Shown: piece after piece, positions 36,051-45,336 of the stretch
How the letters are laid out: the number at the start of each line of letters is the position of its first letter
How positions within the stretch are numbered: the first letter of the stretch is position 1
From: an uncultured Bacteroidales bacterium
GTDB taxonomy: Bacteria > Bacteroidota > Bacteroidia > Bacteroidales > UBA1715
Reading direction: 5' to 3'
NCBI GenBank assembly: GCA_937892155.1
Contig: CALAUG010000048.1
Location: 1-64,000, forward strand
DNA: 64,000 nt
Position numbers and translations under genes: made by a program
Notes under the pieces: generated by a model
The model's database searches: none
Told to the model about the DNA's origin: nothing
Seen by the model: the letters and a program-made list of their open reading frames with translations, nothing else

Positions 36051-37112
36051 TTATTGTTTAGTAATATAGTCAACTATCCAAGCGCCAACTTCTTTTGTGC
36101 CATATTTAGCACCACCTTCCACTTGAATTTCTGGAGTACGGACATTTGCATCCAAAGAAGCATCAACTGCTTTACGGATTAATGCGCCTTCTTCTTTCAA
36201 ATCGAAATATTCAAATAGCATTGCTACAGAAAGAATTTGAGCTAATGGATTTGCAATGTTCAAACCTTTTGCTTGTGGCCAGCTTCCATGGATTGGTTCG
36301 AATACAGGAGTATGTTCACCTGTTGATGCAGATGGCAACAATCCCATGGAACCAGTAATGCAAGAACCTTCATCGGTCAAAATATCGCCGAAGGTATTTT
36401 CTGTAACCATTACGTCGAAGAAACGTGGTTCTTGAATCATACGCATTGCTGCATTATCAACGTACATAAAATCAGTCTTTACGTCAGGATATTGAGGTGC
36501 CATTTCTTGAGCAATTTTTCTCCACAAACGGCTAGAAGCCAACACATTGGCTTTATCAACGACTGTCAAATGTTTGTTACGTTTACGGGCATAATCGTAA
36601 GCAACTTTCAATATACGCTCAACTTCTTTACGAGTATAGTAATTTGTATCGTAAGCAACATCGTTTCCTTCTTTCTTTTCGCCGAAATACATACCACCCG
36701 TCAATTCGCGGATACAGATAAAATCAGCACCTTTCACCAATTCTTCTTTCAACGGTGATTTGTGAACCAAACAATCAAATGTTTGTACAGGACGGATATT
36801 TGCAAACAAGCCAAGTTTTTTACGCATTGCCAACAAACCTTGTTCTGGACGAACTTTTGCATTAGGATTGTTGTCAAACTTTGGATCTCCTACTGATGCG
36901 AACAACACTGCATCGGCATCCATACACGTTTGGAATGTTTCTTCTGGGAATGGATCACCTACTTTATCAATTGCATCGGCGCCACAAATTGCCTCTTTAC
37001 AAGAAAATTCATGTCCGAATTTTTTACAAACTGCTTGCATAACTGCAACGCCTTGTTCCATAATCTCTGGTCCTATACCATCGCCAGGAAGAACTGCTAT
37101 TTTTGCTTTCAT
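36051..37112 (-). CDS. leuB: 3-isopropylmalate dehydrogenase
   Basis: A 353-residue protein. It begins KAKIAVLPGDGIGPEIMEQG and includes GAVGDPKFD-like VGDPKFDNN, RPEQGLLAMRKKLGLFANIRP, IRELTGGMYFG, DKANVLASSRLWR and GSCITGSMGLLPSAS. It oxidises and decarboxylates 3-isopropylmalate with NAD+ in leucine synthesis. The start at 37112 is chosen because homology begins there and a -33/-7 promoter lies at 37139-37171, inside the longer frame to 37223. Other leu genes are not visible. Confidence 0.96.
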   Translation of the reverse strand: MKAKIAVLPGDGIGPEIMEQGVAVMQAVCKKFGHEFSCKEAICGADAIDKVGDPFPEETFQTCMDADAVLFASVGDPKFDNNPNAKVRPEQGLLAMRKKLGLFANIRPVQTFDCLVHKSPLKEELVKGADFICIRELTGGMYFGEKKEGNDVAYDTNYYTRKEVERILKVAYDYARKRNKHLTVVDKANVLASSRLWRKIAQEMAPQYPDVKTDFMYVDNAAMRMIQEPRFFDVMVTENTFGDILTDEGSCITGSMGLLPSASTGEHTPVFEPIHGSWPQAKGLNIANPLAQILSVAMLFEYFDLKEEGALIRKAVDASLDANVRTPEIQVEGGAKYGTKEVGAWIVDYITKQ

Positions 37113-37138
37113 TGTTATATCGTTAAATTTACGTACGG

Positions 37139-37171
37139 CAAAAGTACCATTATTTTTGGTAAACGCACAAA
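37139..37171 (-). promoter_or_regulatory. leuB promoter
   Basis: Minus strand: TTTG at 37171-37168, 21-bp spacer, then TACTTTTG at 37146-37139, both perfect matches to the Bacteroidota consensus. The start codon is 27 nt beyond, which decides the leuB start. Confidence 0.65.
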
Positions 37172-37406
37172 AAATGATGGAAACATATCGCCTAATTTCG
37201 AGAAAAAGACTCACTAACCTCATTAGTTATATGCACATTTTTCATAGGTTCACATATTAACAATTTTATGCCACATACACCCATGATGATTCAGATTGCC
37301 TACCTAGTTAAGACATAAAACAGATATCTGTACAGAGTCGATTTTTCAATTATATCCATCGGTCATTAGTCTATTTTTGTTATTTTCGCATAATTAATGT
37401 TTTATA

Positions 37407-38348
37407 ATGCAGATTTCGGCACAACATATTACCAAAAGTTTTGTTGCTACCAAAGCACTTGACGACGTTTCAATAGAGATTCCTGCAGGGAAAATCTTTG
37501 GTCTGCTGGGACCTAACGGAGCTGGCAAAACGACATTCATCCGCATTGTAAACCAAATGATTAAACCCGATTCGGGAGAAATCATCTGCGATGGGAAGCC
37601 ACTCAACTACGCTGATGTGGAAAAAATCGGTTATCTTCCAGAAGAGCGCGGTTTGTATAAAAAGATGCGCGTAGAAGAACAAATTCTGTACTTTGCATCT
37701 CTAAAGGGTATGGATGAAAGAATCGCTAAACAGGAATTGTCCACGTGGTATGACAGACTTGAAATTGGAAATTGGCGCAACAAACATGTCGAAGAATTGT
37801 CAAAAGGCATGCAGCAAAAAGTTCAATTCATTACAACCGTTCTGCATAAACCTTCACTGCTGATATTGGATGAACCTTTCAGCGGTTTTGACCCTGTTAA
37901 CGCACAAATAATCAGAAATGAAATAATCAGATTGAAAGATGAAGGGACGACCATACTTCTTTCCACACACAATATGAATTCTGTGGAAGAATTATGCGAC
38001 AATATTGCTCTCATTCACAAATCTAAACTGATATTGGGAGGAAACATTACCGACATAAAGGCATCGTTTGCGAGTAACAAGTTCAAAGTAATATTTTCAG
38101 GATACTACAATAAATTACTCACGACACTTACACCATCATTCAAAATTCTTGACCAAAAAATTGAAGGTGACAAAACGATTGTTCAAATAGAAATTGTTCA
38201 AGATGTTGTAACCAACGACGTGATTCAATTCCTTATGAATTCAGGTAATATTATTTCGTTTCAACCAATATATCCGAGCATGAATGATATATTCATTCAA
38301 GCTGTTCAAGAACATAATAAAGCGTTAGAAAATGGGGAAAACATCTAA
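37407..38348 (+). CDS. ABC transporter ATP-binding protein (NatA-like)
   Basis: A 313-residue ATPase with Walker A GPNGAGKTT (35-43), signature LSKGMQQK, Walker B LLILDEPFSGFDP and the H-loop STHNM. The C-terminal ~90 residues (DUF4162-like, after LIHKSKLILGG) are typical of NatA-type drug or Na+ exporters. It overlaps the following permease gene by 17 bp. A -7 box TATTTTTG at 37372-37379 lies 28 nt before the start. Confidence 0.93.
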   Translation: MQISAQHITKSFVATKALDDVSIEIPAGKIFGLLGPNGAGKTTFIRIVNQMIKPDSGEIICDGKPLNYADVEKIGYLPEERGLYKKMRVEEQILYFASLKGMDERIAKQELSTWYDRLEIGNWRNKHVEELSKGMQQKVQFITTVLHKPSLLILDEPFSGFDPVNAQIIRNEIIRLKDEGTTILLSTHNMNSVEELCDNIALIHKSKLILGGNITDIKASFASNKFKVIFSGYYNKLLTTLTPSFKILDQKIEGDKTIVQIEIVQDVVTNDVIQFLMNSGNIISFQPIYPSMNDIFIQAVQEHNKALENGENI

Positions 38349-39684
38349 AATATTTAAACGGGAATTTTTATCACGCATCAGAAAGAAATCGTTCGTGATA
38401 ATGACTCTATTAGGTCCTCTTTTTCTTGCTGGAATACTGATAGTTCCTCTTCTAATTGAGAAATACGAGCAACATCGCGAAAAACAAGTTGCCATTATTG
38501 ACGAATCAAATTTGTTAGGACATACCTTGCGTGATTTTGACAGTTACAAGTTTACGGTTGTGGTCAATGCCACAGTTGACGAACTCAGCGAAGACTTCGA
38601 AAATTCCGGATTTGATGCAGTATTGTTTATTCCGAACAATATTTACAGTTCCAATTCTGTAATTTTATATTCAAATGTATGGGTTGACGAAGCCTTGAAA
38701 GCCTACGTCGGATATGCCTTGCGTAGAGATCTTGAATATATGGCACTGCTCCACGAAAATGTTTCGGCTGAGACAATTGGCAAGGTTTCCACACCTGTAT
38801 TTGTTGGCGTACAAAAATGGAACGCGAAAGGCGAGACCATAGAAAACGAATCTTCTATGGAAAAGAAAAGCATTGTTGCAACCACATTTGTAACAATCAT
38901 TTACCTTTTCATTATTCTCTATGGCATACTCGTATTACGGGGAATTATTGAAGAAAAAGCAAATAGAATCATTGAAATCATCGTATCGTCGGTAAAGCCA
39001 GTACAATTTATGGTTGGAAAAATTCTCGGCATCGGATGTGTTGGTTTAACACAGTTCATTTTGTGGGTTGGACTGACATTCGGATTAGTTGCAGGAGCAC
39101 AATTCCTACTATTCCCAGAGCCTTACGTTCCATCGCAATTACCTGAACTTGCTGAAACACTCGGTTCGGACACGATGACACAAAAAATTGTGACGCCAAA
39201 CAGCGTTTCTATGGACTACGCCATCAATCTGTTCCAAACACTTGATGGTGTCAATTGGGTAGTAATGTTGGGAGCCTTCCTATTCTTTTTCATATTCGGC
39301 TATTTACTTTATGCAGCAATATTTGCTAGCATTGGTGCGATGTCGGACCAAGACACGGAAACACAACAATTTATAATTCCAGTGACCATACCATTGTTAT
39401 TGCCATTTGTTTTATTGCCACTCATCATAACAAATCCTAATGGCCCACTTGCAATGTGGTTATCCATGATTCCTTTTACCTCTCCCATTGCAATGATGGC
39501 GCGACTACCTTTTGGCGTTGCTTACTGGCAGGTTGCGCTGTCAATGGTTATATTGATACTTACTTGTGTGCTCTTTGTTGTATTTGCAGCAAAGCTCTAT
39601 CGTTCGGGAATGTTACTATACGGACAAAAAATTTCTTTCAAAAGAATTTTCACATCATTCCGTAAAACCAGCACCGACTTATAA
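38332..39684 (+). CDS. ABC transporter permease (NatB/ABC-2 type)
   Basis: A 450-residue membrane protein. One membrane helix near residues 22-42, a long extracytoplasmic domain (~50-175), then five to six helices (~183-425) with the ABC-2 motif GILVLRGIIEEKANRIIEIIVSSVKP. It pairs with the overlapping ATPase to form an exporter, likely for sodium, drugs or a lipid-like compound; the substrate cannot be told. Confidence 0.92.
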   Translation: MGKTSKIFKREFLSRIRKKSFVIMTLLGPLFLAGILIVPLLIEKYEQHREKQVAIIDESNLLGHTLRDFDSYKFTVVVNATVDELSEDFENSGFDAVLFIPNNIYSSNSVILYSNVWVDEALKAYVGYALRRDLEYMALLHENVSAETIGKVSTPVFVGVQKWNAKGETIENESSMEKKSIVATTFVTIIYLFIILYGILVLRGIIEEKANRIIEIIVSSVKPVQFMVGKILGIGCVGLTQFILWVGLTFGLVAGAQFLLFPEPYVPSQLPELAETLGSDTMTQKIVTPNSVSMDYAINLFQTLDGVNWVVMLGAFLFFFIFGYLLYAAIFASIGAMSDQDTETQQFIIPVTIPLLLPFVLLPLIITNPNGPLAMWLSMIPFTSPIAMMARLPFGVAYWQVALSMVILILTCVLFVVFAAKLYRSGMLLYGQKISFKRIFTSFRKTSTDL

Positions 39685-39800
39685 TTTAAAGGAGCCAAGA
39701 TTCAAGAAGCATGAATCAGGATTTATATAACACCCGATATACCAAGCACCTAATAAAAAAGTAATGACCTTTCGACCTGCGTTCACTGAAGTACCAACAT

Positions 39801-39823
39801 TGTGGCACAATGATTGTACCACA
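39801..39823. promoter_or_regulatory. 23-bp near-perfect palindrome before the DUF3108 gene
   Basis: TGTGGCACAAT-G-ATTGTACCACA matches its own reverse complement at 10 of 11 arm positions. It ends 20 bp before the ATG at 39844 and lacks a T tract, so it looks more like a dimeric-protein binding site than a terminator. Confidence 0.45.
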
Positions 39824-39843
39824 TCAAAATAAAAGGAATATAT

Positions 39844-40593
39844 ATGAAACGGTTAGTATTATTTTTCGCAAGCATGATTATTGGCAGTAGCATAGCATTC
39901 TGCCAATCAAAAACTCCGTATGCACCCGGAGAAAATTTAAAATTTAGTCTGTATTATGGTTTAATGGACGGCGGCGAGGCTATAATTTCGCTTGAACAAG
40001 CAAAAGATGGACAATATCACGCAAAAGCAACTGCGAAAACTGTAGGTATGGTAAAATGGTTCTTGGATATGAACGACACGTACGAAAGTTATTTTAATCC
40101 ACAAACCTGTAAGCCATCAAAAGCAATTCGTAACATTAAAGAAAATAGTTACAAATACTATGATGAAGTAACTTATAATCACAGCAACCATACAGTTAGC
40201 AGTCAAAAGAACGGAACTGTGAATGTCCCAAAAGAAGTGTTTGATATTGTTTCAAGTCTATATCAAATGAGAAATTCCGGATTTAGAAACATGAAACTCA
40301 ACGACACATTGACGACAGAAATTTTCTTTGCCGATGAAGTGTTTAAATTCCAAGTTATTTACAAAGGAAAAGAAAAAGTCAGCACGAAGCTCGGCACATT
40401 CAATGCTCTGAAATTTCAGCCAGTTGTAGAAGTTGGACGTGTATTCAGAGAAGCAGATGACGTGAACTTTTGGATAAGCGACGACGAGAATCTATTACCA
40501 CTACGTGCAGAATTTGAAATTTTGATTGGCTCAATCAAATGTGACCTTATAAAATATTCTGGCGTACAACATCCTATGTCAAAAATCAAATAG
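39844..40593 (+). CDS. DUF3108 periplasmic protein
   Basis: A 249-residue protein. The ATG at 39844 begins a signal peptide (KRLVLFFASMIIGSSIAFCQ), so it is preferred to 39814. The mature part opens YAPGENLKFSLYYGLMDGGEAI, the usual DUF3108 start, and contains TKLGTFNALKFQPVVEVGRVF and VNFWISDDENLLPLRAEFEI. Function is unknown; the fold resembles lipid- or polymer-binding beta-sheet proteins. A hairpin that could end its transcript overlaps the start of the next gene. Confidence 0.82.
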   Translation: MKRLVLFFASMIIGSSIAFCQSKTPYAPGENLKFSLYYGLMDGGEAIISLEQAKDGQYHAKATAKTVGMVKWFLDMNDTYESYFNPQTCKPSKAIRNIKENSYKYYDEVTYNHSNHTVSSQKNGTVNVPKEVFDIVSSLYQMRNSGFRNMKLNDTLTTEIFFADEVFKFQVIYKGKEKVSTKLGTFNALKFQPVVEVGRVFREADDVNFWISDDENLLPLRAEFEILIGSIKCDLIKYSGVQHPMSKIK

Positions 40594-40617
40594 ATTTCTA
40601 GGCTTACAAAAAGATAC

Positions 40618-40662
40618 TATATTTGTCTCATCAATAAATAAAATTGATGAGACATTTTTTTT
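40618..40662 (+). promoter_or_regulatory. Hairpin with T tract overlapping a promoter and the start codon of the DPP IV gene
   Basis: GTCTCATCAAT (40625-40635) and ATTGATGAGAC (40643-40653) are perfect 11-bp arms with a 7-nt loop, followed by ATTTTTTTTC, so it looks like an intrinsic terminator for the upstream gene. The right arm contains the downstream ATG (40647-40649). A -7 box TATATTTG (40618-40625) overlaps the left arm, so transcripts started there would lack most of that arm and leave the start codon free. Confidence 0.65.
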
Positions 40663-42884
40663 CTATAATACTTGCGCTCAGCATAAGTTTTTCCACGTTT
40701 TCGCAACGCAAGTTGAACTTGGAAGACATCTTTGAAAATTATTATTATTATCATTCTACTTTATATGACGAAGCGGAAATTACTGGCGACAAAATACATG
40801 CCGGCATATTTATCATTCCGTTTGAATCAACTAACGGCCAAATTCCATACGAACAAATAAAATCTTTACGCATTAATCCACCACACTACAACATTATTGT
40901 AAATTCTCAAGGTACACATGTGATTTATAGTAAAGACTGGAAACCTTTTCGCAGATATTCTTCGATTGGTTCGTATCAAATAATCTTTGACACAACCCAA
41001 GATGATTCTCTTAATTTGAACAGAGAAAATGATGTTGACAATGTAACAACTGTCGACAAACCTCTTTTCACGGATGAGAATATGCAAATAATCAATCCCG
41101 TATTTTCGCCAGATGGAGAGAAAATTTGCTTTGTACATAACAACAATTTATACTACTCGGGACTTGATGGAACACTTGTTCAAATAACCGAAGACGGCAA
41201 AGAGGGAATTATTCGAAACGGATCACCAAATTTGGTGTACGAAGAAGAATTCGATATGACAACGGCATACTGGTGGTCGCCCGATTCCAAGAAAATTTGT
41301 TTCCTTGAATTTTACGAAGAAGGAATAAACAATCAGCCTTTACCACTCTTTGACAGCACGACAATTTTGCGGGAACAAAAATATAGTTTTGCAGGAAGTC
41401 AAAACGCACATGTTGAAGCATACGTGTACGACCTTGAAAAGGAAACGGTAATAAAACATTTAAGAGCGCCCGATGAATTGTTTGGCAGCGATTTCGATTA
41501 TAACGAAGGGTATTATATTTCGAGTGTAACGTGGCTAAACAATACAGACGTAGCAATTTCATACATCAACCGCCGGCAAAACAAAGAAATCATCTATTTG
41601 CAGACAACAAAGCCCGATGGCAAGGATTTCCAACTTTTTGTTAAAGATGATTACAATTCGTATATAAATCCGTCGCACGTAATTTCATCGCCAAATTTCG
41701 ATATGCACATTATTTGGTCGGCAGACAATCCCAAAGAATTTTACGTAGAACATATATCGGGAAATGCAGTTGAAGCGTATAGCTACAATGACGAAAACAT
41801 GCAAATCACCGATTGCTACGGATTTTTTCCAAAAGATTCAACACTCCGGCTACAAGTTGTGGGACAAATGCCACGCGACCGACAAGTCATCGCAATAAAC
41901 ATAAACACATTTGTAAGAACAAATCTTTCCGAAGCAACAGGTTGGAACGAAGCGAAATTTTCCGAAGATGGAAAGTTTATGTTGCTTCACCATTCCGAAA
42001 TTAGCATAACGGGTGAATCTGAATATACGAAATCGGTAAAAATCGAAACTGGAGCCATAACAACGCAATGGACTCAATACGAAGAGTACACAGCAGATTC
42101 CTTTCCTTACTCAGAAATGAAATTCGCACCTGTTGAATGGATTACAATACCGACAGAAGACGATTCACTATACGCATACATAATCAAACCAGAACTGAAA
42201 AAAAGACAAAAATGCCCAGTTTACGTAACCACATACGGCGGACCAACAGGGCAATCCGTTACCAACGAATACACCTATAACATATTTTGGTATCAATATC
42301 TTGTTCAGCAAGGTTATGCAGTTGTTGTCGTTGATCCAAGAGGAACAGAAAGCAGAAGCGTAGAATTTACGAAACAGACCTACAAACATTTAGGAGAAAA
42401 AGAAAGTTATGACATGCACATCGTTGCAGAATATTTGAAACAACAGACATTTGTTGACAGCTGCAAATTAGCAATTGAAGGCTGGAGTTTCGGTGGATAT
42501 TTGTCACTGTTAACTGCTGCAAAATATCCTAATGACTACAAAGCAGTGATTTCGGTTGCGCCGGTTGCCGACTGGCATTTATACGACAATATCTATACGG
42601 AAAAATATATGGGCTTGCCTGAAGAAAATACCGAAGGATACCAAATGTCGAGTGTTATACCCTATCTAAAAAATTTGGAAGCGAGTGTTTTGCTCGCATA
42701 CGGCACAGCTGACGACAACGTACGGAACATTAACGGAATGAAAATTATACGTACCTGCATTGACGAAAGGAAAGACATACAGACACTCGTTTTCCCGAAC
42801 GACAACCACGACCTGTATGGGAAACATTCCAGAATATATTTAATGACAAATATGTATAACTTCCTTGAAAGCAAATTAAAGTAA
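40647..42884 (+). CDS. Dipeptidyl peptidase IV (S9B serine peptidase)
   Basis: A 745-residue exported protein with signal peptide (RHFFSIILALSISFSTFSQ). An N-terminal beta-propeller carries the VYEEEF segment whose glutamates bind the substrate amino end. The C-terminal alpha/beta hydrolase has GWSFGG with Ser614, Asp689 or Asp690 in TADDNV, and His721 in NDNHDLYG. It removes X-Pro (or X-Ala) dipeptides, probably in the periplasm, and fits a proteolytic Bacteroidales life style. The ATG is within a hairpin. TATATTTG 22 nt upstream supports this start. Confidence 0.93.
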   Translation: MRHFFSIILALSISFSTFSQRKLNLEDIFENYYYYHSTLYDEAEITGDKIHAGIFIIPFESTNGQIPYEQIKSLRINPPHYNIIVNSQGTHVIYSKDWKPFRRYSSIGSYQIIFDTTQDDSLNLNRENDVDNVTTVDKPLFTDENMQIINPVFSPDGEKICFVHNNNLYYSGLDGTLVQITEDGKEGIIRNGSPNLVYEEEFDMTTAYWWSPDSKKICFLEFYEEGINNQPLPLFDSTTILREQKYSFAGSQNAHVEAYVYDLEKETVIKHLRAPDELFGSDFDYNEGYYISSVTWLNNTDVAISYINRRQNKEIIYLQTTKPDGKDFQLFVKDDYNSYINPSHVISSPNFDMHIIWSADNPKEFYVEHISGNAVEAYSYNDENMQITDCYGFFPKDSTLRLQVVGQMPRDRQVIAININTFVRTNLSEATGWNEAKFSEDGKFMLLHHSEISITGESEYTKSVKIETGAITTQWTQYEEYTADSFPYSEMKFAPVEWITIPTEDDSLYAYIIKPELKKRQKCPVYVTTYGGPTGQSVTNEYTYNIFWYQYLVQQGYAVVVVDPRGTESRSVEFTKQTYKHLGEKESYDMHIVAEYLKQQTFVDSCKLAIEGWSFGGYLSLLTAAKYPNDYKAVISVAPVADWHLYDNIYTEKYMGLPEENTEGYQMSSVIPYLKNLEASVLLAYGTADDNVRNINGMKIIRTCIDERKDIQTLVFPNDNHDLYGKHSRIYLMTNMYNFLESKLK

Positions 42885-42888
42885 GTCC

Positions 42889-42917
42889 TTGCCACATTGA
42901 AAAAAAGTTTATTTTTG
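42889..42917 (+). promoter_or_regulatory. Promoter of the tRNA-Leu pair
   Basis: TTG at 42889-42891, 18-bp spacer and TATTTTTG at 42910-42917. The expected start is about 5 nt before the first tRNA. Confidence 0.6.
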
Positions 42918-42928
42918 TACAGCCAATT

Positions 42929-43012
42929 GCTCGAATGTTGGAATCGGTAGACAAGCATGTTTCAGGAGCATGTGTCTTCACGGACATGCGGGTTCGAGTC
43001 CCGCTTCGAGCA
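42929..43012 (+). tRNA. tRNA-Leu (CAG)
   Basis: An 84-nt cloverleaf. Acceptor GCTCGAA pairs with TTCGAGC; the anticodon loop TTCAGGA gives CAG; a long variable arm (GTGTCTTCACGGACATGC region) and T arm GGGTTCGAGTCCC follow. The long variable arm fits leucine. CCA is not encoded. Confidence 0.93.
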
Positions 43013-43023
43013 CTAAAAAACCT

Positions 43024-43107
43024 GCTCAGGTGTTGGAATTGGTAGACAAGCATGTTTGAGGGGCATGTGGCCATTAGGCCGTACGGGTTCAAGTCCCGTT
43101 CTGAGCA
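43024..43107 (+). tRNA. tRNA-Leu (GAG)
   Basis: An 84-nt cloverleaf 11 bp after the first. Acceptor GCTCAGG pairs with TCTGAGC (one G-T pair); anticodon loop TTGAGGG gives GAG; the variable arm is GTGGCCATTAGGCCGTA. The D and anticodon stems are nearly identical to those of its neighbour, which suggests a tandem duplication. CCA is not encoded. Confidence 0.93.
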
Positions 43108-43450
43108 CAAAACAACGCACTTATATCATTAGCTTACAGCATTTCACAAAGGTATTATATCTTTTCTGTGAAACATTTTTACTAAAAAGTTGGTTCAAAG
43201 GTAATCTACCGTTCAACTTTGAGGGGTCACATCATTTTTGGGGGAAAGGTATACATTCCAATATGTCAATGTTAAATACATTTTTAGGCTTAATAAGGTC
43301 TAATGGTCAAAAAAGCGCCCGAAGATCTTGTAATAAATTGAATGTTATATTTACGGTATTTTCAAAAAAATGAGAAAAAAAAGATGTATGTTTGTAAAAA
43401 ACATATATATTGCAAAAAAACGATACAATAATTTATAAATTTCAAGAGCA
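43108..43450. other. 343-bp interval after the tRNA pair
   Basis: No gene is supported. TTTCACA (43142-43148) and TGTGAAA (43167-43173) followed by CATTTTT could end the tRNA transcript. The last 100 bp are A+T-rich and likely hold the promoter of the following lipoprotein (TATATTGC near 43406), with no perfect -7 match. Confidence 0.4.
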
Positions 43451-44155
43451 ATGAAAAAAACAATTCGATTAGCGAGTAGATTTCTGCTATGCAGCATAGT
43501 AGCAGTTTCTTTAAGTGGCTGTGGCGACGATGACAAGAATGATGACCCAAAGCCAAAGGGCACAGATGATCCACCTTCTGACGTTATTATTCCCGAAGGG
43601 TTTGTAGATTTGGGGCTATCTGTATTTTGGGCAGAATGCAACATAGGCGCAGAAAATCCAGAAGATTATGGAAAATATTATGCCTGGGGAGAAATTGCAG
43701 AAAAGGAATCATTTGACGAAAAAAATTCCCAATGGTATAATGTAAGCGACCAAGAACTAAAAGCACAAGGGGTTGTTGATGGGAACGGAATTTTGTCTGC
43801 AACCTATGACGTTGCCACTCAGATATTAGGTTCCGCATATCGTATGCCAACAAAAAAAGAATTCCAAGAATTGAAGGATGACTGTACGTGGACTTGGGAG
43901 AAACAAAATGAGGTGTCTGGATATAAAATTGTAGGGAAAAATGGAAATTACATATTCCTTCCTGCAGGTGGATTTTATAGTGGCAGTTATCTTGAAAACT
44001 CCATAGCTTATGGGTATTATTGGACTTCAACGGAAGAAGAAAGCAATGTTAGTTCCAGAGAAATGCAATTTAATTCGGCCACGGCACAATGCATGAACAA
44101 CTCCCGTAGTTATGGTTTAACTGTCCGTGCTGTTGCACCCAAAAGTAACAAATAG
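43451..44155 (+). CDS. FISUMP-domain lipoprotein
   Basis: A 234-residue protein. The lipobox SLSGC places the lipidated cysteine at 24, followed by GDDDKNDD, an acidic stretch like the surface-export signal of Bacteroidota lipoproteins. The mature part is a FISUMP-type domain: FVDLGLSVFWAECNIGAENP, YYAWGEI, YRMPTKKEFQEL, YIFLPAGGF, YYWTSTEE and LTVRAVAP. Function is unknown; a surface location is likely. A strong terminator follows 26 bp later. Confidence 0.88.
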   Translation: MKKTIRLASRFLLCSIVAVSLSGCGDDDKNDDPKPKGTDDPPSDVIIPEGFVDLGLSVFWAECNIGAENPEDYGKYYAWGEIAEKESFDEKNSQWYNVSDQELKAQGVVDGNGILSATYDVATQILGSAYRMPTKKEFQELKDDCTWTWEKQNEVSGYKIVGKNGNYIFLPAGGFYSGSYLENSIAYGYYWTSTEEESNVSSREMQFNSATAQCMNNSRSYGLTVRAVAPKSNK

Positions 44156-44181
44156 CATAAGAGATTTATAAGATTCTTAAT

Positions 44182-44213
44182 AATAAAGGCTCGTCAAATG
44201 GCGAGCCTTTATT
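44182..44213 (+). terminator. Terminator after the FISUMP lipoprotein gene
   Basis: AATAAAGGCTCG (44182-44193) and CGAGCCTTTATT (44202-44213) form a perfect 12-bp stem with an 8-nt loop. Confidence 0.88.
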
Positions 44214-44264
44214 GTTTATAATTTAGGTATAAAAAAAAGCCTCAACATTTCTGCTAAGGCTTCG

Positions 44265-44338
44265 CTCCCAAAACTGGACTTGAACCAGTGACCCTCTGAT
44301 TAACAGTCAGATGCTCTAACCAACTGAGCTATTTGGGA
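44265..44338 (-). tRNA. tRNA-Asn (GTT)
   Basis: On the minus strand a 74-nt cloverleaf: acceptor TCCCAAA pairs with TTTGGGA; D arm AGCTCAGTTGGTTAGAGC; anticodon stem-loop CTGACTGTTAATCAG with anticodon GTT; T arm CTGGTTCAAGTCCAG. CCA is not encoded. Confidence 0.96.
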
Positions 44339-44392
44339 ATGTTTGCTTCCGAAAAAGCGATGCAAATGTAAGAGTTTTTTTGAATAAAAAAA

Positions 44393-44400
44393 TATCTTTG
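44393..44400 (+). promoter_or_regulatory. -7 box of the PfkB kinase gene
   Basis: TATCTTTG, 15 nt before the ATG at 44416. It lies inside the frame that could extend to 44380 and so supports the later start. Confidence 0.55.
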
Positions 44401-44415
44401 CAAAAAAAATTAAAA

Positions 44416-45330
44416 ATGAATGCACTTATTGTTGGTAGTATAGCGTTTGACGCACTTGAGACTCCTGTTGCTAAGACTGATAAAATTATTGGCGGAGCTG
44501 GAACATACATTTGTTTCGCCGCATCAAATTTCGTAAAACCTCAGGTTGTTGCCGTTGTTGGTAATGATTTTCCTCAATCATATATTCAAAAGCTTCAAGA
44601 TAAAGGAGTGGACATTGAAGGTCTTCAAATAAGCAAAGACGAAAAAACAATGTTTTGGTCGGGGCGCTATTTCGACGATATGAACCAACGCGAAACGCTT
44701 GTCACCGAACTAAATGTTGCAGAGCATTTTAATCCAATTGTTCCCGATTCCTACAAAAATGCCGAATATGTCATGCTTGGAAATTTAAGTCCAATAGTGC
44801 AACGACAAGTGTTGGAACAATTACCTAAGAAACCAAAATTCGTCGCACTTGACACAATGAATTTTTGGATGGACACAATGCTTGACGAATTGAAGAAAAC
44901 TATTTCCATGGTCGACATCATTATTATTAACGATGAAGAGGCTCGACAACTATCTGACGGAGAACGTTGCCTGCCAAAGGCTGCACGAAAAATCTGTGCT
45001 ATGGGCCCTCGTTATGTGATTATTAAAAAAGGCGAACATGGAGCCCTATTGTTTAGCAAGGACAAAACATTCAGTGCGCCAGCATTACCATTGGAATATG
45101 TAGCCGACCCAACTGGCGCAGGCGACACATTTGCAGGTGCGTTTCTTGGCTACATTGCACAACAAGACAAAACCGATTTTGAAACTATGAAAACCGCTGT
45201 TATTGTGGCATCGGCAATGGCATCATTTACCGTTGAAAAACTCGGCACGGAAGCTTTGGAAAATGTTTCCCAAGATGCACTCCGCAATAGAATTTTACAA
45301 TTCAAAGAACTTACAGATTTTCAGTTGTAA
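44416..45330 (+). CDS. PfkB-family carbohydrate/nucleoside kinase
   Basis: A 304-residue protein with the ribokinase-like pattern: IIGGAGTYICFAASNF near the N-terminus, INDEEARQLSDGE in the middle, and the ATP/anion-hole motif DPTGAGDTFAGAFLG, whose aspartate is the catalytic base. It phosphorylates a sugar or nucleoside with ATP in the cytosol. The convergent FucP-like transporter begins its stop 6 bp after this gene's stop, so they are not co-transcribed. The exact substrate cannot be assigned. Confidence 0.9.
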   Translation: MNALIVGSIAFDALETPVAKTDKIIGGAGTYICFAASNFVKPQVVAVVGNDFPQSYIQKLQDKGVDIEGLQISKDEKTMFWSGRYFDDMNQRETLVTELNVAEHFNPIVPDSYKNAEYVMLGNLSPIVQRQVLEQLPKKPKFVALDTMNFWMDTMLDELKKTISMVDIIIINDEEARQLSDGERCLPKAARKICAMGPRYVIIKKGEHGALLFSKDKTFSAPALPLEYVADPTGAGDTFAGAFLGYIAQQDKTDFETMKTAVIVASAMASFTVEKLGTEALENVSQDALRNRILQFKELTDFQL

Positions 45331-45336
45331 TATTTT

